Position numbers and translations under genes: made by a program
In this document: piece after piece, positions 8,402 through 17,406 of the stretch
How positions within the stretch are numbered: position 1 is the first letter of the stretch
Layout of the letters: the number at the start of each line of letters is the position of its first letter
Notes under the pieces: generated by a model
What the model was told of the DNA's origin: nothing
The model's database searches: none
What the model saw: the letters and a program-made list of their open reading frames with translations, nothing else
Assembly: GCA_041390865.1 (NCBI GenBank)
Contig: JAWKPC010000004.1
Span: forward strand, 304,529-368,528
Direction: 5' to 3'
Length of the DNA stretch: 64,000 bases
From: JAUIIK01 sp041390865
GTDB taxonomy: Bacteria > Chloroflexota > Chloroflexia > Thermomicrobiales > CFX8

Positions 8402-9559
8402 TCAGTACGGCTTTTCCGGCGTTTCCGGGCGGCGGCCGAGTTTGCCGTTGACGACCATGCTACCGAGGACCTCCATGATGCTGTGAGCTCCGAGGAGCGC
8501 GGTGATGTCGGCGTGGTCGTAGGGCGGCGAGACTTCGACGATCTCCATGCCGACCAGCCCTTCGGCCGCGAAACCACGGAGCATCCGGAGGATCTCCCGC
8601 GGCGTCAAACCGCCTGCAACCGGCGTGCCGGTTCCGGGCGCGTAGGCGGGATCGACGACGTCAATGTCAAACGAGAGCCAGACGGCGTCTGCGTTGTGCC
8701 AGGCGATCTCCAACGCGTATTCGATGATCCGGTCGACGCCGTAACGGTCCACGTCATCGACCGTGATGACCGTCGCGTTGCGATCGCGGGTCTCGCGCAG
8801 ACCGTCGCGGCCTCCCGACCAGCCACCGATCCCGACCTGAACCAGGTTCGTGGGCGGGGCATTCGGGATGTTCGTCGCGTGGAAGAAGGGCGAACCGTGC
8901 ATGCGCTCGTCGATGCTGTATTCGGAGATATCGGAGTGACGGTCCAGGTGAATGATGCCGATGTTGCCGTCGACGTAGGGCGAGAGCCCGCGGACATCCG
9001 GATAGCCGATCGCGTGATCCCCGCCGAGGACGACCGGGAAGACCTCCCGCTCGGCGACGTAGGAGACGGCTTTGGCGATCTGGTCGAAAGACTTTTCGAG
9101 GTTGGACGGGATCACCCGGATGTCGCCGAGATCGACCATATCCAGCGAGCTCTTGAGGTTGACTCCCAGCCCCGGGTTATAAGGACTGCCGACTTCGGAT
9201 GACATCTTCCGCAGGGCGGACGGGCCGAAACGAGTGCCGGGGCGATAGGTGGTCCCACCATCGTAGGGGGCGCCGAGAAACGCAACGTGCTGGCTATCAA
9301 GGTCCCGGGCATCTTCGAGGAACGGCGTGCTCAGAAAGGCATCGGTCGATGTGCGGCGGCCGCGGGCAAAGAGCGTCAGTTTCCGGTCGCGAATACTCTC
9401 GGCGGCTTCGAGGCCGAATTCGCGCAGTTCCTCTTCCCGATCGCGTTCTTCCGGACCTTCAAGATACTCCTGGGCTTCCATCGCCCAGGTCCCCTGAAGA
9501 TCCTCGCGCCGCACCGGCATGCGGGTACCCGGCCGGTCCTCCTGTTCGCTCATCATCAT
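8402..9559 (-). CDS. Agmatinase/guanidinase-type ureohydrolase, copy 2
   Basis: An intact 385-residue member of the arginase/agmatinase superfamily. The metal-site motifs are GGDHAIGYP, IHLDRHSD and SFDIDVVDPAYAPGTGTP, in the usual order, and the GGTTYRPGTRFGP motif precedes them. The protein is longer than E. coli SpeB (about 306 residues) because of an N-terminal extension of about 90 residues. That extension contains LQGTWAMEAQEYLEGP, shared with the frameshifted copy. Long N-terminal extensions are also found among nickel-dependent guanidine hydrolases, so guanidine as substrate is possible but unproven. It is probably cotranscribed with copy 1 downstream. Start: first of three ATGs after AGGGA. 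Confidence 0.85.
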   Translation of the reverse strand: MMMSEQEDRPGTRMPVRREDLQGTWAMEAQEYLEGPEERDREEELREFGLEAAESIRDRKLTLFARGRRTSTDAFLSTPFLEDARDLDSQHVAFLGAPYDGGTTYRPGTRFGPSALRKMSSEVGSPYNPGLGVNLKSSLDMVDLGDIRVIPSNLEKSFDQIAKAVSYVAEREVFPVVLGGDHAIGYPDVRGLSPYVDGNIGIIHLDRHSDISEYSIDERMHGSPFFHATNIPNAPPTNLVQVGIGGWSGGRDGLRETRDRNATVITVDDVDRYGVDRIIEYALEIAWHNADAVWLSFDIDVVDPAYAPGTGTPVAGGLTPREILRMLRGFAAEGLVGMEIVEVSPPYDHADITALLGAHSIMEVLGSMVVNGKLGRRPETPEKPY

Positions 9560-9672
9560 TCCCTACTGTCGAGACGGTAAATGCTGTTGTAGCCGCGCCG
9601 GTCAGCATAGAGTGGGTTGATCGCGTGGCGGGTCCACTCTACACCCAACGCGCGACAGTGAAAAGGGCAGGA

Positions 9673-10095
9673 TCAGCCCCAGCCATCCGCATCCTGGGAA
9701 CGCCGGTGAGCGACCGCCAGAAGATCGATCATCTCGAACTGCCTGCGCGCAATCGGAGCGATAACCAGCCATGCTATGAGCCGTCGGAACCAGCCACGAG
9801 CCAGGATGGAGCAGCGGAGCTCGATCAGTCCATCGCCGTCCTGTGAAACCCGCCACGTCTCGATGATCCCGCCCCACGGCCAGCCGATATACCAGCGGTG
9901 CATCACGCCGCGTTCCTCATCCCGAGCGAACCCGCACAGGAACCGGACCGGGACCCAACCGCGCCGGGCATCGATCCTGGCCAGGGTGCGATCGTCCCGG
10001 CGATCCAGGATCTCGACATGGTGAACGTGGGGCATCAGGCCGGGCCAGCAGGTGATGTCGGACGTGAGGTACCAGGTCTGGGGGAGATAGGCTGA
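9673..10095 (-). CDS. SRPBCC (START/COQ10-like) domain protein, N terminus uncertain
   Basis: The readable domain runs from LSDIT-like residues (YLTSDITCWPGLMPHVHHVEI) through HRWYIGWPWGGIIETWRV to an amphipathic C-terminal helix. This is the pattern of SRPBCC hydrophobic-ligand-binding proteins related to polyketide cyclases and COQ10. The expected first beta-strand is missing: upstream codons run into a repeat-rich spacer with no convincing start. The gene may have lost its 5' end to a repeat insertion or to a sequencing error. Ligand unknown. Confidence 0.55.
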   Translation of the reverse strand, partial: SAYLPQTWYLTSDITCWPGLMPHVHHVEILDRRDDRTLARIDARRGWVPVRFLCGFARDEERGVMHRWYIGWPWGGIIETWRVSQDGDGLIELRCSILARGWFRRLIAWLVIAPIARRQFEMIDLLAVAHRRSQDADGWG

Positions 10096-10203
10096 GAGGA
10101 GGCGGCCCCCTTCCCTAACCTCTCCCTCGGACCCAGAGAGTGCCCCACGGGACGGGAACAGGCAAAGTGACGGCCCAGCCGGGAAGCGCACGAGTCTCGC
10201 AAG

Positions 10204-10253
10204 AATCCCTCTCCCTTGGTTTCGAGGGAGGGAACAGGGGAGGGAGCCCTTCC
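10204..10253. repeat. GC-rich dispersed intergenic repeat, copy A
   Basis: The 50-base stretch with CCCTCTCCC, a TTTCGAGGGAGGGA centre and AGGGGAGGGAGCC matches a segment at 51487-51536 over most of its length. It lies in the spacer between the SRPBCC gene and DUF4438. Similar CCCTC/GAGGG sequences near 10105-10140 suggest a partly palindromic element. Confidence 0.5.
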
Positions 10254-10331
10254 CGCTCACTTGACGCCCACGCTCTGCTCGAACATCATGCTCTCTGCCT
10301 TCCCGACAATAATGGAGAGAGGATACACAGG

Positions 10332-11204
10332 ATGAGCCCGATTCAGACCAACCGGACGAATCTCGTCAGGATGTCGGTCACCGGCAATGTCGTCCATCCC
10401 CGGTTCAATTCGCGCACGCCTTACCGCATCTCGATCCACGGCGAACCGCGTGTGCTGCCGGGCACCGGAGGCGTCACCTACAACGTGCGGGTCGGGACGC
10501 GGGTCGATAGCATCGTCGGCGATCACGTCGAGCCGGGCATCTCGATGAAGCATCCCGACACCGAGAGCAACGGCGGGCTCAACGTCCTGGCCTGTATCGG
10601 CAACCGGGCCGAGGTGCTGACCGGCAAGGCCAGCGGCGATGTCGGCGTCGTGACCGGCAAACATGGCGGCGCCGAACACGTCATGGTCGACTTCCCGGAC
10701 GAGATCCTCGAGAAGATGGTTCCCGGCGACCGCATTCTCGTGCGGAGCTTCGGCGTCGGCCTCGAGCTGCCGGAGTTCCCGGACATCAAGTGTATGAGTC
10801 TCGATCCGGATTTCTTCGACGAATGGATCACGGAGTCGCGCGACGGCAAGCTGGTCGTCCCGGTCAGCCACAAGGTTCCGGCCGGGGTCATGGGATCGGG
10901 ATTGGGCCGCGACAACGCATTCCGGGGAGACTACGACATCACGATGTTCGATCCGCAGATCGTCGAGAAGTGCGGGCTGGACACGCTACGGCTCGGCGAT
11001 CTCGTCGCGATCATGGACGCCGATTCGACCTATGGCCGCTACTACAACACCGGCTCGGTCACGATCGGGATCATCGCCCATGGCAACTCGATCATCGCCG
11101 GCCACGGCCCTGGCGTCACCTGCCTCCTCGCCTCCCGCTCCGGCGCGATCGAGCCGGTGATTGATGACGGAGCGAACATCGGAGATATCCTCAAGCTGCG
11201 ATAG
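10332..11204 (+). CDS. DUF4438 domain-containing protein
   Basis: 290 residues covering the whole DUF4438 family, which has solved structures but no settled function. Recognisable segments include TYNVRVGTRVDSIVGDHVEP, TGKHGGAEHVMVDFP, KVPAGVMGSGLGRDNAFRGD and the C-terminal GHGPGVTCLLASRSG. The repeated Gly-rich turns and the conserved D-Y-D-I-T-MFDP segment suggest a ligand- or metal-binding pocket. The open frame extends to 10140, but ATG at 10332 follows GGAGAG and matches the conserved N terminus. The next gene starts 43 bases after the stop and may be cotranscribed. Confidence 0.8.
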   Translation: MSPIQTNRTNLVRMSVTGNVVHPRFNSRTPYRISIHGEPRVLPGTGGVTYNVRVGTRVDSIVGDHVEPGISMKHPDTESNGGLNVLACIGNRAEVLTGKASGDVGVVTGKHGGAEHVMVDFPDEILEKMVPGDRILVRSFGVGLELPEFPDIKCMSLDPDFFDEWITESRDGKLVVPVSHKVPAGVMGSGLGRDNAFRGDYDITMFDPQIVEKCGLDTLRLGDLVAIMDADSTYGRYYNTGSVTIGIIAHGNSIIAGHGPGVTCLLASRSGAIEPVIDDGANIGDILKLR

Positions 11205-11247
11205 GGTTGAACCCGACGCCATATCCACATCAAGTGAGGGCCTGACG

Positions 11248-11730
11248 ATGAACCAGCAAGCGACGATGCAGAGCATTCGATGGTCCAGGGAGATCGACAC
11301 GACTCCAGATCGAGCATTCGAAATTTTCACGCGTGATCTGGCGAGCTGGTGGCCAGCGGAATACACCTGGTCAGGCGACGTGATGGAGACGATCGCACTT
11401 GAACCGCGCCAGGGGGGCCGCTGCTACGAACTGGGACCACACGGGTTCCAATGCGATTGGGGCCGCGTGCTCGCCTGGGAACCGGGGGAACGGTTGGTGC
11501 TGGCCTGGCAGATCAGCCCGCGTCGCGAACCGGAACCCGACCCGGCAAAAGCCAGCGAGGTCGAAATCAGCTTCAACCGCAACGGTTCCACGACGATGGT
11601 CGAATTCGAGCATCGCCACATCGACCGCCACGGCGAAGGAAGCGATGACTACCGCAAAGCCCTCGCATCAGAGGCTGGCTGGCCGTGGATTCTGAGCCGC
11701 TATGTGGAACGAGTGGCCGGTGATGCCTGA
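11248..11730 (+). CDS. SRPBCC/AHSA1-type protein
   Basis: A 160-residue single-domain protein of the activator-of-Hsp90 (AHSA1) branch of the START/SRPBCC fold. Visible features are the opening SIRWSREIDTTPDRAFEIF, a Trp pair (LASWWPAEY), the GRVLAWEPGERLVLAWQIS hairpin and a C-terminal helix GWPWILSRYVE. Members bind small hydrophobic ligands; many are of unknown role. ATG at 11248 is chosen because it begins just before the conserved first strand; an in-frame start further upstream would overlap DUF4438. Confidence 0.75.
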   Translation: MNQQATMQSIRWSREIDTTPDRAFEIFTRDLASWWPAEYTWSGDVMETIALEPRQGGRCYELGPHGFQCDWGRVLAWEPGERLVLAWQISPRREPEPDPAKASEVEISFNRNGSTTMVEFEHRHIDRHGEGSDDYRKALASEAGWPWILSRYVERVAGDA

Positions 11731-11765
11731 AGAGCAGCTACGAACAAATGGCCATTCAGGTGCCG

Positions 11766-12737
11766 TTATTTCTTCATCCAGGGGTCGAACGCGTCGCGAA
11801 TGCCGTCGCCGAGGAAGTTGAAGGCGAGGACGGTTAGCGACAGGGCACCAGCCGGCGCCAGCAACATGTAGGGGTACGAGCGCAGGTTCGGGATTGCCTC
11901 GCTGATCATCAACCCCCAGCTCGGCATTGGCGGCCGGACACCCAGCCCCAGAAAGCTGATGCCCGACTCGTAGATGATCGCAAGCGGGATACCGAGCGTC
12001 ACGGCAACGATGATCGGCGCCATGGTATTCGACAGGATGTGCCGGGTCATGACCTGGCGGTTCGTCGCGCCGATGCTCCGGGCCGCTTCGACGAACTCCT
12101 TGTTTTTCAACGACATCGACTGCGCCCGGACGATTCGCGCGACCGTCAACCAGCTGATAAGTCCCAGCCCGATGAAGACGCCGACGAGGCCCCCGAGGCG
12201 GCTGTTCGCCGTCGCCAGCGTGTAGACGAATCCACTCTCAGCGTTGTCGAGAACACCCTGCAGAAACGTCATGATGATAATCACGAACAGGAGGCTCGGC
12301 ATGGCGTAAAGGATGTCCACGAGCCGCATGATGAAGGTGTCGATCTTGCCGCCATAGTAACCGGCAACGATCCCCGCCGGGACGCCGATAAGCACGATGA
12401 CGACCTGAACGATGATACCGACCGATAGGGATATTCTGGCGCCAAAGAGGAGACGGCTCAGGATATCCCGCCCGAGCTGATCCGTACCCAACGGATGCTC
12501 CCAGTTCGGCGACTGCCGGATGGCATCGTAGTTCTGCTCGGAATAGCTATAAGGGCTGACGAGCGGCGCGAAGATTGCCAGCAGACCCAGAAGAACGATG
12601 AACACCAGCGACGAGATGGCGAGCTTGTTCCGGCGCAGCCGCTTGAATGCGTCGCTCCAGAGGCTATTCGCCTCCTTCGGCTTGGCGAACTCGACGGATT
12701 CGGATGATGAAGCAACTCTTTCGGAGGCCGTGCTCAT
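11766..12737 (-). CDS. ABC transporter permease, DppC/OppC type
   Basis: 323 residues with an N-terminal cytoplasmic tail, a first membrane helix (KLAISSLVFIVLLGLLAIFAP), the OppC N-domain signature HPLGTDQLGRDILSRLLFGARISL and five further helices. The binding-protein-dependent transport signature is EAARSIGATNRQVMTRHILSN, where the coupling helix meets the ATPase. It forms the second half of a peptide/nickel-type permease with the DppB gene 31 bases upstream. The operon order is binding protein, DppB, DppC. No DppD/DppF ATPase follows here, so ATPases must be encoded elsewhere. Confidence 0.9.
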   Translation of the reverse strand: MSTASERVASSSESVEFAKPKEANSLWSDAFKRLRRNKLAISSLVFIVLLGLLAIFAPLVSPYSYSEQNYDAIRQSPNWEHPLGTDQLGRDILSRLLFGARISLSVGIIVQVVIVLIGVPAGIVAGYYGGKIDTFIMRLVDILYAMPSLLFVIIIMTFLQGVLDNAESGFVYTLATANSRLGGLVGVFIGLGLISWLTVARIVRAQSMSLKNKEFVEAARSIGATNRQVMTRHILSNTMAPIIVAVTLGIPLAIIYESGISFLGLGVRPPMPSWGLMISEAIPNLRSYPYMLLAPAGALSLTVLAFNFLGDGIRDAFDPWMKK

Positions 12738-12768
12738 CGGATGGAACTCCTACAACTCTCAACCGCCA

Positions 12769-13701
12769 TTAGCTGGATATTCGAGGATCGAGGAACTGGT
12801 ACAGAATATCGACGATAAGGTTCATGATCGTGATGAGCGCGCCGAAAAGCAAGACCGTGCCGAGAATGACCGGATAGTCCCGGCTGGAAATACTCTGCAC
12901 GAAGTGTCGCCCGACACCCGGGATCGAATAGATGGACTCCACGAAGAACGAGCCGGTGACGACATTGGCCAGCGTCACGCCGGCAACGGTAATTACCGGC
13001 AAAAGCGAATTCTGGATGCAGTGCCGGATAATCACCGAGCGCTCGTGCAGCCCTTTCGCACGGGCGGTCCTGACGTAGTCCATTGACAGAACTTCGAGCA
13101 TGCTCGAACGGGTATAGCGGGCCAGAACGGCCGAAGGAAACAACGCCAGCGCGATTGTCGGGATGATAATCGTGGTGCTCCAGATGCCGTCCCAGCCGCC
13201 GGTGGGCAGCACGTGATATCTGCTGGCCAGGACAAGCACGAGAAGTGAGACCACGACATAGGATGGCGTCGAGATCCCGATGATCGCGGTAAAGCTGGCT
13301 ATGTAGTCGATCCAGGTATTGTGCTTGAGCGCGCCGATCACTCCCAGCGTGACGCCGACGACGACCGCGAACACCATCGCCATCAAACCGAGCCGCGCGG
13401 AGACCGGGAATGACTGGCTGATGATGTCGGTAACGGTAAGCGACCGTTGCGAATACGACGGCCCGAAGTCGCCCTGCAGGACGTTTCCAAGATAGCGGAA
13501 GTACTGCACCCAGAGCGGATCATCGAGACCGTAAGACTCGTTGAGCCGCTCCAGAACGATGGGAGGGATCGGCTTATCGCCCTGGTTGGACCAGGGACTG
13601 CCCGGCGTCGCGTGCATCAGGACGAACGTGATCGTATAGATCGCGAGCAGCGTCGGAACGATCAGCAGTGTCCGCCGGATGATGTACGCGCGCCGGTTCA
13701 T
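12769..13701 (-). CDS. ABC transporter permease, DppB/OppB type
   Basis: 310 residues with the standard DppB layout: N-terminal helix (RRTLLIVPTLLAIYTITFVLM), a periplasmic loop, and five more helices. The EAA-type motif appears as DYVRTARAKGLHERSVIIRHCIQN. The C terminus has GRHFVQSISSRDYPVILGTVLLF. It pairs with the DppC-type permease downstream to import oligopeptides or similar solutes. ATG at 13701 is three bases past the stop of the binding-protein gene, indicating tight translational coupling. Confidence 0.9.
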   Translation of the reverse strand: MNRRAYIIRRTLLIVPTLLAIYTITFVLMHATPGSPWSNQGDKPIPPIVLERLNESYGLDDPLWVQYFRYLGNVLQGDFGPSYSQRSLTVTDIISQSFPVSARLGLMAMVFAVVVGVTLGVIGALKHNTWIDYIASFTAIIGISTPSYVVVSLLVLVLASRYHVLPTGGWDGIWSTTIIIPTIALALFPSAVLARYTRSSMLEVLSMDYVRTARAKGLHERSVIIRHCIQNSLLPVITVAGVTLANVVTGSFFVESIYSIPGVGRHFVQSISSRDYPVILGTVLLFGALITIMNLIVDILYQFLDPRISS

Positions 13702-13704
13702 GAT

Positions 13705-15546
13705 CTAGTGCTCTTCGATCGAGACGTACTTCCCGTAAACCACCGGCAGGATGGGCTGGAGGAAGACGTTCTTGACGTACGGCTTGACCAGGAAGAACGA
13801 TAGCTGGTGCCAGAGCGGGATGATCGGCGCCTGCTCGACAAGCATCGCTTCCGCATCTTCATATTGCTTCCGGCGTTCTTCCTCATCCGTGTTGACGGCG
13901 GCCTCGGCGACGAGGTCGTTGAAATCCGGGTATTCCCAGTGATTCCGGTAGTGATCGGATTCGGTCGTGAAGTTCTGGTTATGCCAGTTGTACGGATCGC
14001 CGAAGTCAGAACCCCAGTTGCCGATATAGACATTGAACGGGGACGTTTCGCGAGAGGCGCGCCAGTCCGAGTAGGTGTTCTGCTCGATCGGCTCGAGGGT
14101 CACGTTGATCCCGAGGTTTTCCGACCAGGCGTTCTGGAGATACTCGGCATCGAGCTTGTAGGTCGCCGTCGAGATGTAGACCAGCGAGATCTCGATCTCA
14201 CTCGGGTCGTCATATCCCGCATCCGCGAGCAACGACACTGCTTTGTCCACATCCATACCGAGTGATGCGTCCGGATTGTATCCGGCGATATCAGGCGGCA
14301 ACACGGTGTATGCAGGCTCGGAGTCACCCAGCCGGATCTGTTGGGTCAGCGTTTCTCTGTCGATCGACATCGAAAGCGCTTGCCGCACACGGTAGTCGTC
14401 GGTCGGCGCATTCGTGGTGTCGCAGACGACAAAACGAGTCGACGACCGCTCGAGCTGGATGATCTGCTCGCTCAGGCTGGAGTCGTCCCGGACCCGCTGG
14501 AGATCGGAGCCCGGCACTTCCGTCTCGTCCAGCTCATCGTTCTCGTAAGCGATGATTCCCTGAGCGAGCTCGTCATCGAACAGCGAATACTCCATACGGG
14601 CCAGGGTTGGCTGTTCATCCCAGTATTCGGGGTTTCTCTCCAGGATGATGCTCTGATTGTGATTCCACTCGGAAAGGACATACGGACCGGTCGAAACCAT
14701 GTTCCCGGCTTCGTACCATTCGGCGCCCTTCTCATCGACGACATGCTTCGGCACCGGATAAAAGGTCCACGTCGTCACGAGAAGCGGGAAGTAGGGTGTC
14801 GGACCGACCAGGGTCACCTCGACCGTTTGATCATCGGGAGCCGCAACTCCCAGGTCATCAACGAGGCCCGGATCGTCGGCAGCCTCCTGGGCGCCCTTGA
14901 TCGGGTAGAGCGCGGGGATGTACTGCGATCGGGTCTCGGGGTCGAGCACGCGCTTCCAGCTCCAGACGAAGTCCTCGGCGGCGAGCGGCGTGCCGTCGGA
15001 CCATGTCAGTCCTGAACGCAACGTGAACGTGTATACCGTCGCGTCATCGTTCGCCTCGAAGCTCTCGGCGAGCTGAGGGACGACCTCATTCGACCGGGGG
15101 TCGATGCCAACCAGGCCATCAAACAGGTTCCGGAACTGAGGCAATCCATATCCGTACGATACCGCCGGATCCAGATCATTCGGTTCGGTACCTGGCAGGC
15201 GCAAGACCTGCTCGTCCGCGAGCGTACCGACCGGAGTCATCCCGGCGGGCGCGTCTGAAGATCCTTCCGTCGGCGAAGCCTCTCCTTCGCCTTCCGACGG
15301 CGTCGTAGCCGTTGCCTCATTGGATTCCGGCGCGCTCGTCGCGGTCGGCGCGCTCGAGCTGTCGTCATCATCATCATCGTCACCGCCGCAGGCAGCCAGC
15401 AACGACCCCACAAGAACACCGCCGACTCCCATGGCGAGCCCACGTCGAATGAGGCTGCGCCTGGTTATGGCGAGATCGCTGAGCCAGCCAAGGTTCTGAA
15501 GAGGTTGACGTCTCTCACCAGTATCACCGTCAAGCTGTTCCTGCAT
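13705..15546 (-). CDS. Peptide-type ABC transporter substrate-binding lipoprotein (family 5)
   Basis: 613 residues from ATG at 15546, which has an AAAGG motif upstream; an in-frame start further up lacks support. The N terminus combines a twin-arginine-like TRRSLIRRGLAMG stretch with the lipobox LLAACGG, suggesting Tat export followed by lipidation. An Asp run and a Ser/Thr/Ala-rich spacer lead into the SBP_bac_5 domain. Visible family features are LNDLDPAVS-like residues near the start, YTFTLRSGLTWSDGTPLAAEDFVWSWKR, the PTDDYRVRQALSMSIDRE segment and a C-terminal Trp-rich region. It captures peptides or related solutes outside the membrane for the two permeases downstream. Confidence 0.9.
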   Translation of the reverse strand: MQEQLDGDTGERRQPLQNLGWLSDLAITRRSLIRRGLAMGVGGVLVGSLLAACGGDDDDDDDSSSAPTATSAPESNEATATTPSEGEGEASPTEGSSDAPAGMTPVGTLADEQVLRLPGTEPNDLDPAVSYGYGLPQFRNLFDGLVGIDPRSNEVVPQLAESFEANDDATVYTFTLRSGLTWSDGTPLAAEDFVWSWKRVLDPETRSQYIPALYPIKGAQEAADDPGLVDDLGVAAPDDQTVEVTLVGPTPYFPLLVTTWTFYPVPKHVVDEKGAEWYEAGNMVSTGPYVLSEWNHNQSIILERNPEYWDEQPTLARMEYSLFDDELAQGIIAYENDELDETEVPGSDLQRVRDDSSLSEQIIQLERSSTRFVVCDTTNAPTDDYRVRQALSMSIDRETLTQQIRLGDSEPAYTVLPPDIAGYNPDASLGMDVDKAVSLLADAGYDDPSEIEISLVYISTATYKLDAEYLQNAWSENLGINVTLEPIEQNTYSDWRASRETSPFNVYIGNWGSDFGDPYNWHNQNFTTESDHYRNHWEYPDFNDLVAEAAVNTDEEERRKQYEDAEAMLVEQAPIIPLWHQLSFFLVKPYVKNVFLQPILPVVYGKYVSIEEH

Positions 15547-15999
15547 AATTCCGACCTTTCCGGTTGAAGAACCAGGAACGGTCTTCTCTACGCGGTCGAC
15601 ACCAGCGCGCGGTGAGGGTGCAATGCCCGCCCGCTGCCGTCTTTGTCTATGAGGACCGTTCCACTGTGCATGTCCGGAGTCTAGCACATAGATAATAGGG
15701 CCTTAATTAATTCGTGCTACGAAACTGTCAATGGTTGCTTTCGGATTCGTCGTAGGAGAAATTGCCAAGAGTCAGGCAGCAGGGGCTCAGATTATTGAAG
15801 GCAACGTTGAAACCCGGAGCCAGCGCCCAGGCATGAGACAGGCTGCTCGCGAAACGGTCCCACGCGAGATACTACATACCGGGGGTCCCTGCACCAGCGC
15901 CGCTGGCTGCAGCCTGCGCCCAATCGGGACCATTCAAGGCAGGGCTCAGGAGGATAACGCCGGCGGTTGAAGCTGCATGGCGAAGCAGGTCCCTATTCC
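15547..15999. other. Intergenic region upstream of the ABC operon
   Basis: No convincing gene is seen in this 453-base spacer. An AT-rich island at 15682-15719 contains TTAATTAA and a TAGCAC...GTGCTA inverted pair. On the minus strand TATTAT (15692-15697) could serve as the -10 element for the transporter operon. No good -35 element was found. Confidence 0.35.
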
Positions 16000-16554
16000 C
16001 TATTCCCTGCGCTTCCGCCACTCGTACGCCAGCATCCCGAACAGGAGCATGTCGTGACGCTGGCCGTCGCGCTGGAGGTGCTCGCGGAAGGTGCCCTCGT
16101 GCGTGAAGCCGAGCCGGTTGTAGAGGCGTATGGCAGGCTGGTTGTAGGCGAAGACAGACAGGGAGAGACGGTGGAGATTGAGGTCGTTGAACGCGAAGTC
16201 GATGCCCAGTTCCAGCGCTTCGGTGCCATAGCCTTTGCCGCGTGCATCCTTTCCGCCGAGCCCGATCGAGAACCAGGCCGCCCGGTGGGGCCACTCGATC
16301 TCGCTAATGTGGAAGCTGCCGATCAGCCGCTCGTCCTCGATCAGCCGGATCGCGAAGTGGAACTCATCCTTGTTCTTTAGTCGCCCGGTCCACCACTCGC
16401 GCTGGGCGATTTGCGGCCGGGGGTAGGCAGGGCCGGAATGCAGGTTGCGCATGAACTCCGGGTCGTCGTCCCAGGAGATCAGCTCGTCGACGTCGTCCTC
16501 GCGGATCGCGGTCAGCTTCACCCGCTCGCCGGTTAATTGGCTACGGCCGGTCAT
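16000..16554 (-). CDS. GNAT family N-acetyltransferase (RimJ/RimL type)
   Basis: A 184-residue acetyl-CoA-dependent N-acyltransferase of the Acetyltransf_3 type. The first strand is GERVKLTAIREDDVDELISW. The acetyl-CoA pyrophosphate loop is GLGGKDARGKGYGTEAL, and the C-terminal YNRLGFTHEGTFREH motif is typical of RimJ/RimL/SpeG-like enzymes. Substrate unknown. The ATG overlaps the ComA-like stop (TGATG at 16552-16556), so it is translationally coupled as the last gene of a four-gene operon. A GTG three bases upstream is less likely. Confidence 0.85.
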   Translation of the reverse strand: MTGRSQLTGERVKLTAIREDDVDELISWDDDPEFMRNLHSGPAYPRPQIAQREWWTGRLKNKDEFHFAIRLIEDERLIGSFHISEIEWPHRAAWFSIGLGGKDARGKGYGTEALELGIDFAFNDLNLHRLSLSVFAYNQPAIRLYNRLGFTHEGTFREHLQRDGQRHDMLLFGMLAYEWRKRRE

Positions 16555-17393
16555 CACGTCCTACTCTTGTCTGCATATGAGCGTACTGGCGGGCCGGGAA
16601 AGCTCAGGCCCACCCGCATCGCTTCCGTCTCGAACAGGTCGTCAGGCATAACGTTCGCGATGTTGACGTCAGGCCCGAAAGCATCGATCAAATGCTTTTT
16701 AAGGTAGAGCACGTCGCTTGTCGTCGTCCCGCGCACCCACGGTCCGGGCAGCTCGAAGAGCACTCGCGTGATGTCGAGTTCTGCGGCAAGCGCGTCGATG
16801 ATCCCGCGGTCCGGCTGGCCGTCGGCGATCAGTTCCGCGGCTTCGATCAGGACGATCTCTGCGCCAAGCTCGAACCACTGATGCGCCTGGTCGAGCATCA
16901 CCTCAACCGGTGTCGTGTCCGCTTTGGATCCAACTTCGCCATGCACCTGCAAATCGGCGGCGGTCACCATCTCAAAGATTGCGCGCCGGTCGTCCTGCGA
17001 AACCGGCACGTGGTTGTCCGATATCTCGATGGCCTGAATCCCGAGCCGCCGCGCTTCGGCGCAGAACGGCCGCACGCTTTCCAACCCCTCGGTCTGCAGG
17101 AGGTATTCGAGGAACTGGCCGCCGAGAAACGGGGCGATGTCATGCTCCCGGTAGCAGGCGACCTTCCGTTTGAAATAGCTCTCGTCATAGAGCCGTGCCG
17201 TTCCGACGACGATCTTGGCCAGGTCGACGAACGGCCCGACGAGGCCCAGGAGATCCTCCTGCCGCCCGAGTGGTATCCCCCAGTCCATCATCATGGTCAG
17301 CCCCTGGCGGCGGGGTTTCGATGAAGACCTGTCAGGATGCAGCGGAATCATCGAGAATGCTTGTCGCGATTCTCCGTGTTCTTGTGCGGTCAT
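16554..17393 (-). CDS. Phosphosulfolactate synthase-like protein (ComA family)
   Basis: 279 residues forming a TIM barrel of the ComA family, which adds sulfite to phosphoenolpyruvate. The family opening KPRRQGLTMMMDWGIP is clear, followed by DLAKIVVGTARLY, YREHDIAPFLGGQFLEY, IEISDNHVPV and a GEVGSK loop. In methanogens the reaction starts coenzyme M synthesis; in Bacillus (YitD) and other bacteria it leads to sulfolactate. No ComB, ComC or other sulfolactate gene is adjacent, so the pathway here is unknown. ATG at 17393 follows GGGAGA, 14 bases after the metallo-hydrolase stop. Confidence 0.8.
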   Translation of the reverse strand: MTAQEHGESRQAFSMIPLHPDRSSSKPRRQGLTMMMDWGIPLGRQEDLLGLVGPFVDLAKIVVGTARLYDESYFKRKVACYREHDIAPFLGGQFLEYLLQTEGLESVRPFCAEARRLGIQAIEISDNHVPVSQDDRRAIFEMVTAADLQVHGEVGSKADTTPVEVMLDQAHQWFELGAEIVLIEAAELIADGQPDRGIIDALAAELDITRVLFELPGPWVRGTTTSDVLYLKKHLIDAFGPDVNIANVMPDDLFETEAMRVGLSFPGPPVRSYADKSRT

Positions 17394-17406
17394 CGGGGTC
17401 TCCCTG

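Noticed and set aside
11766..15546. Complete peptide ABC transporter
   Set aside because: Binding protein and two permeases are present, but no ATPase gene lies on either side, so the complete system is not in this window.
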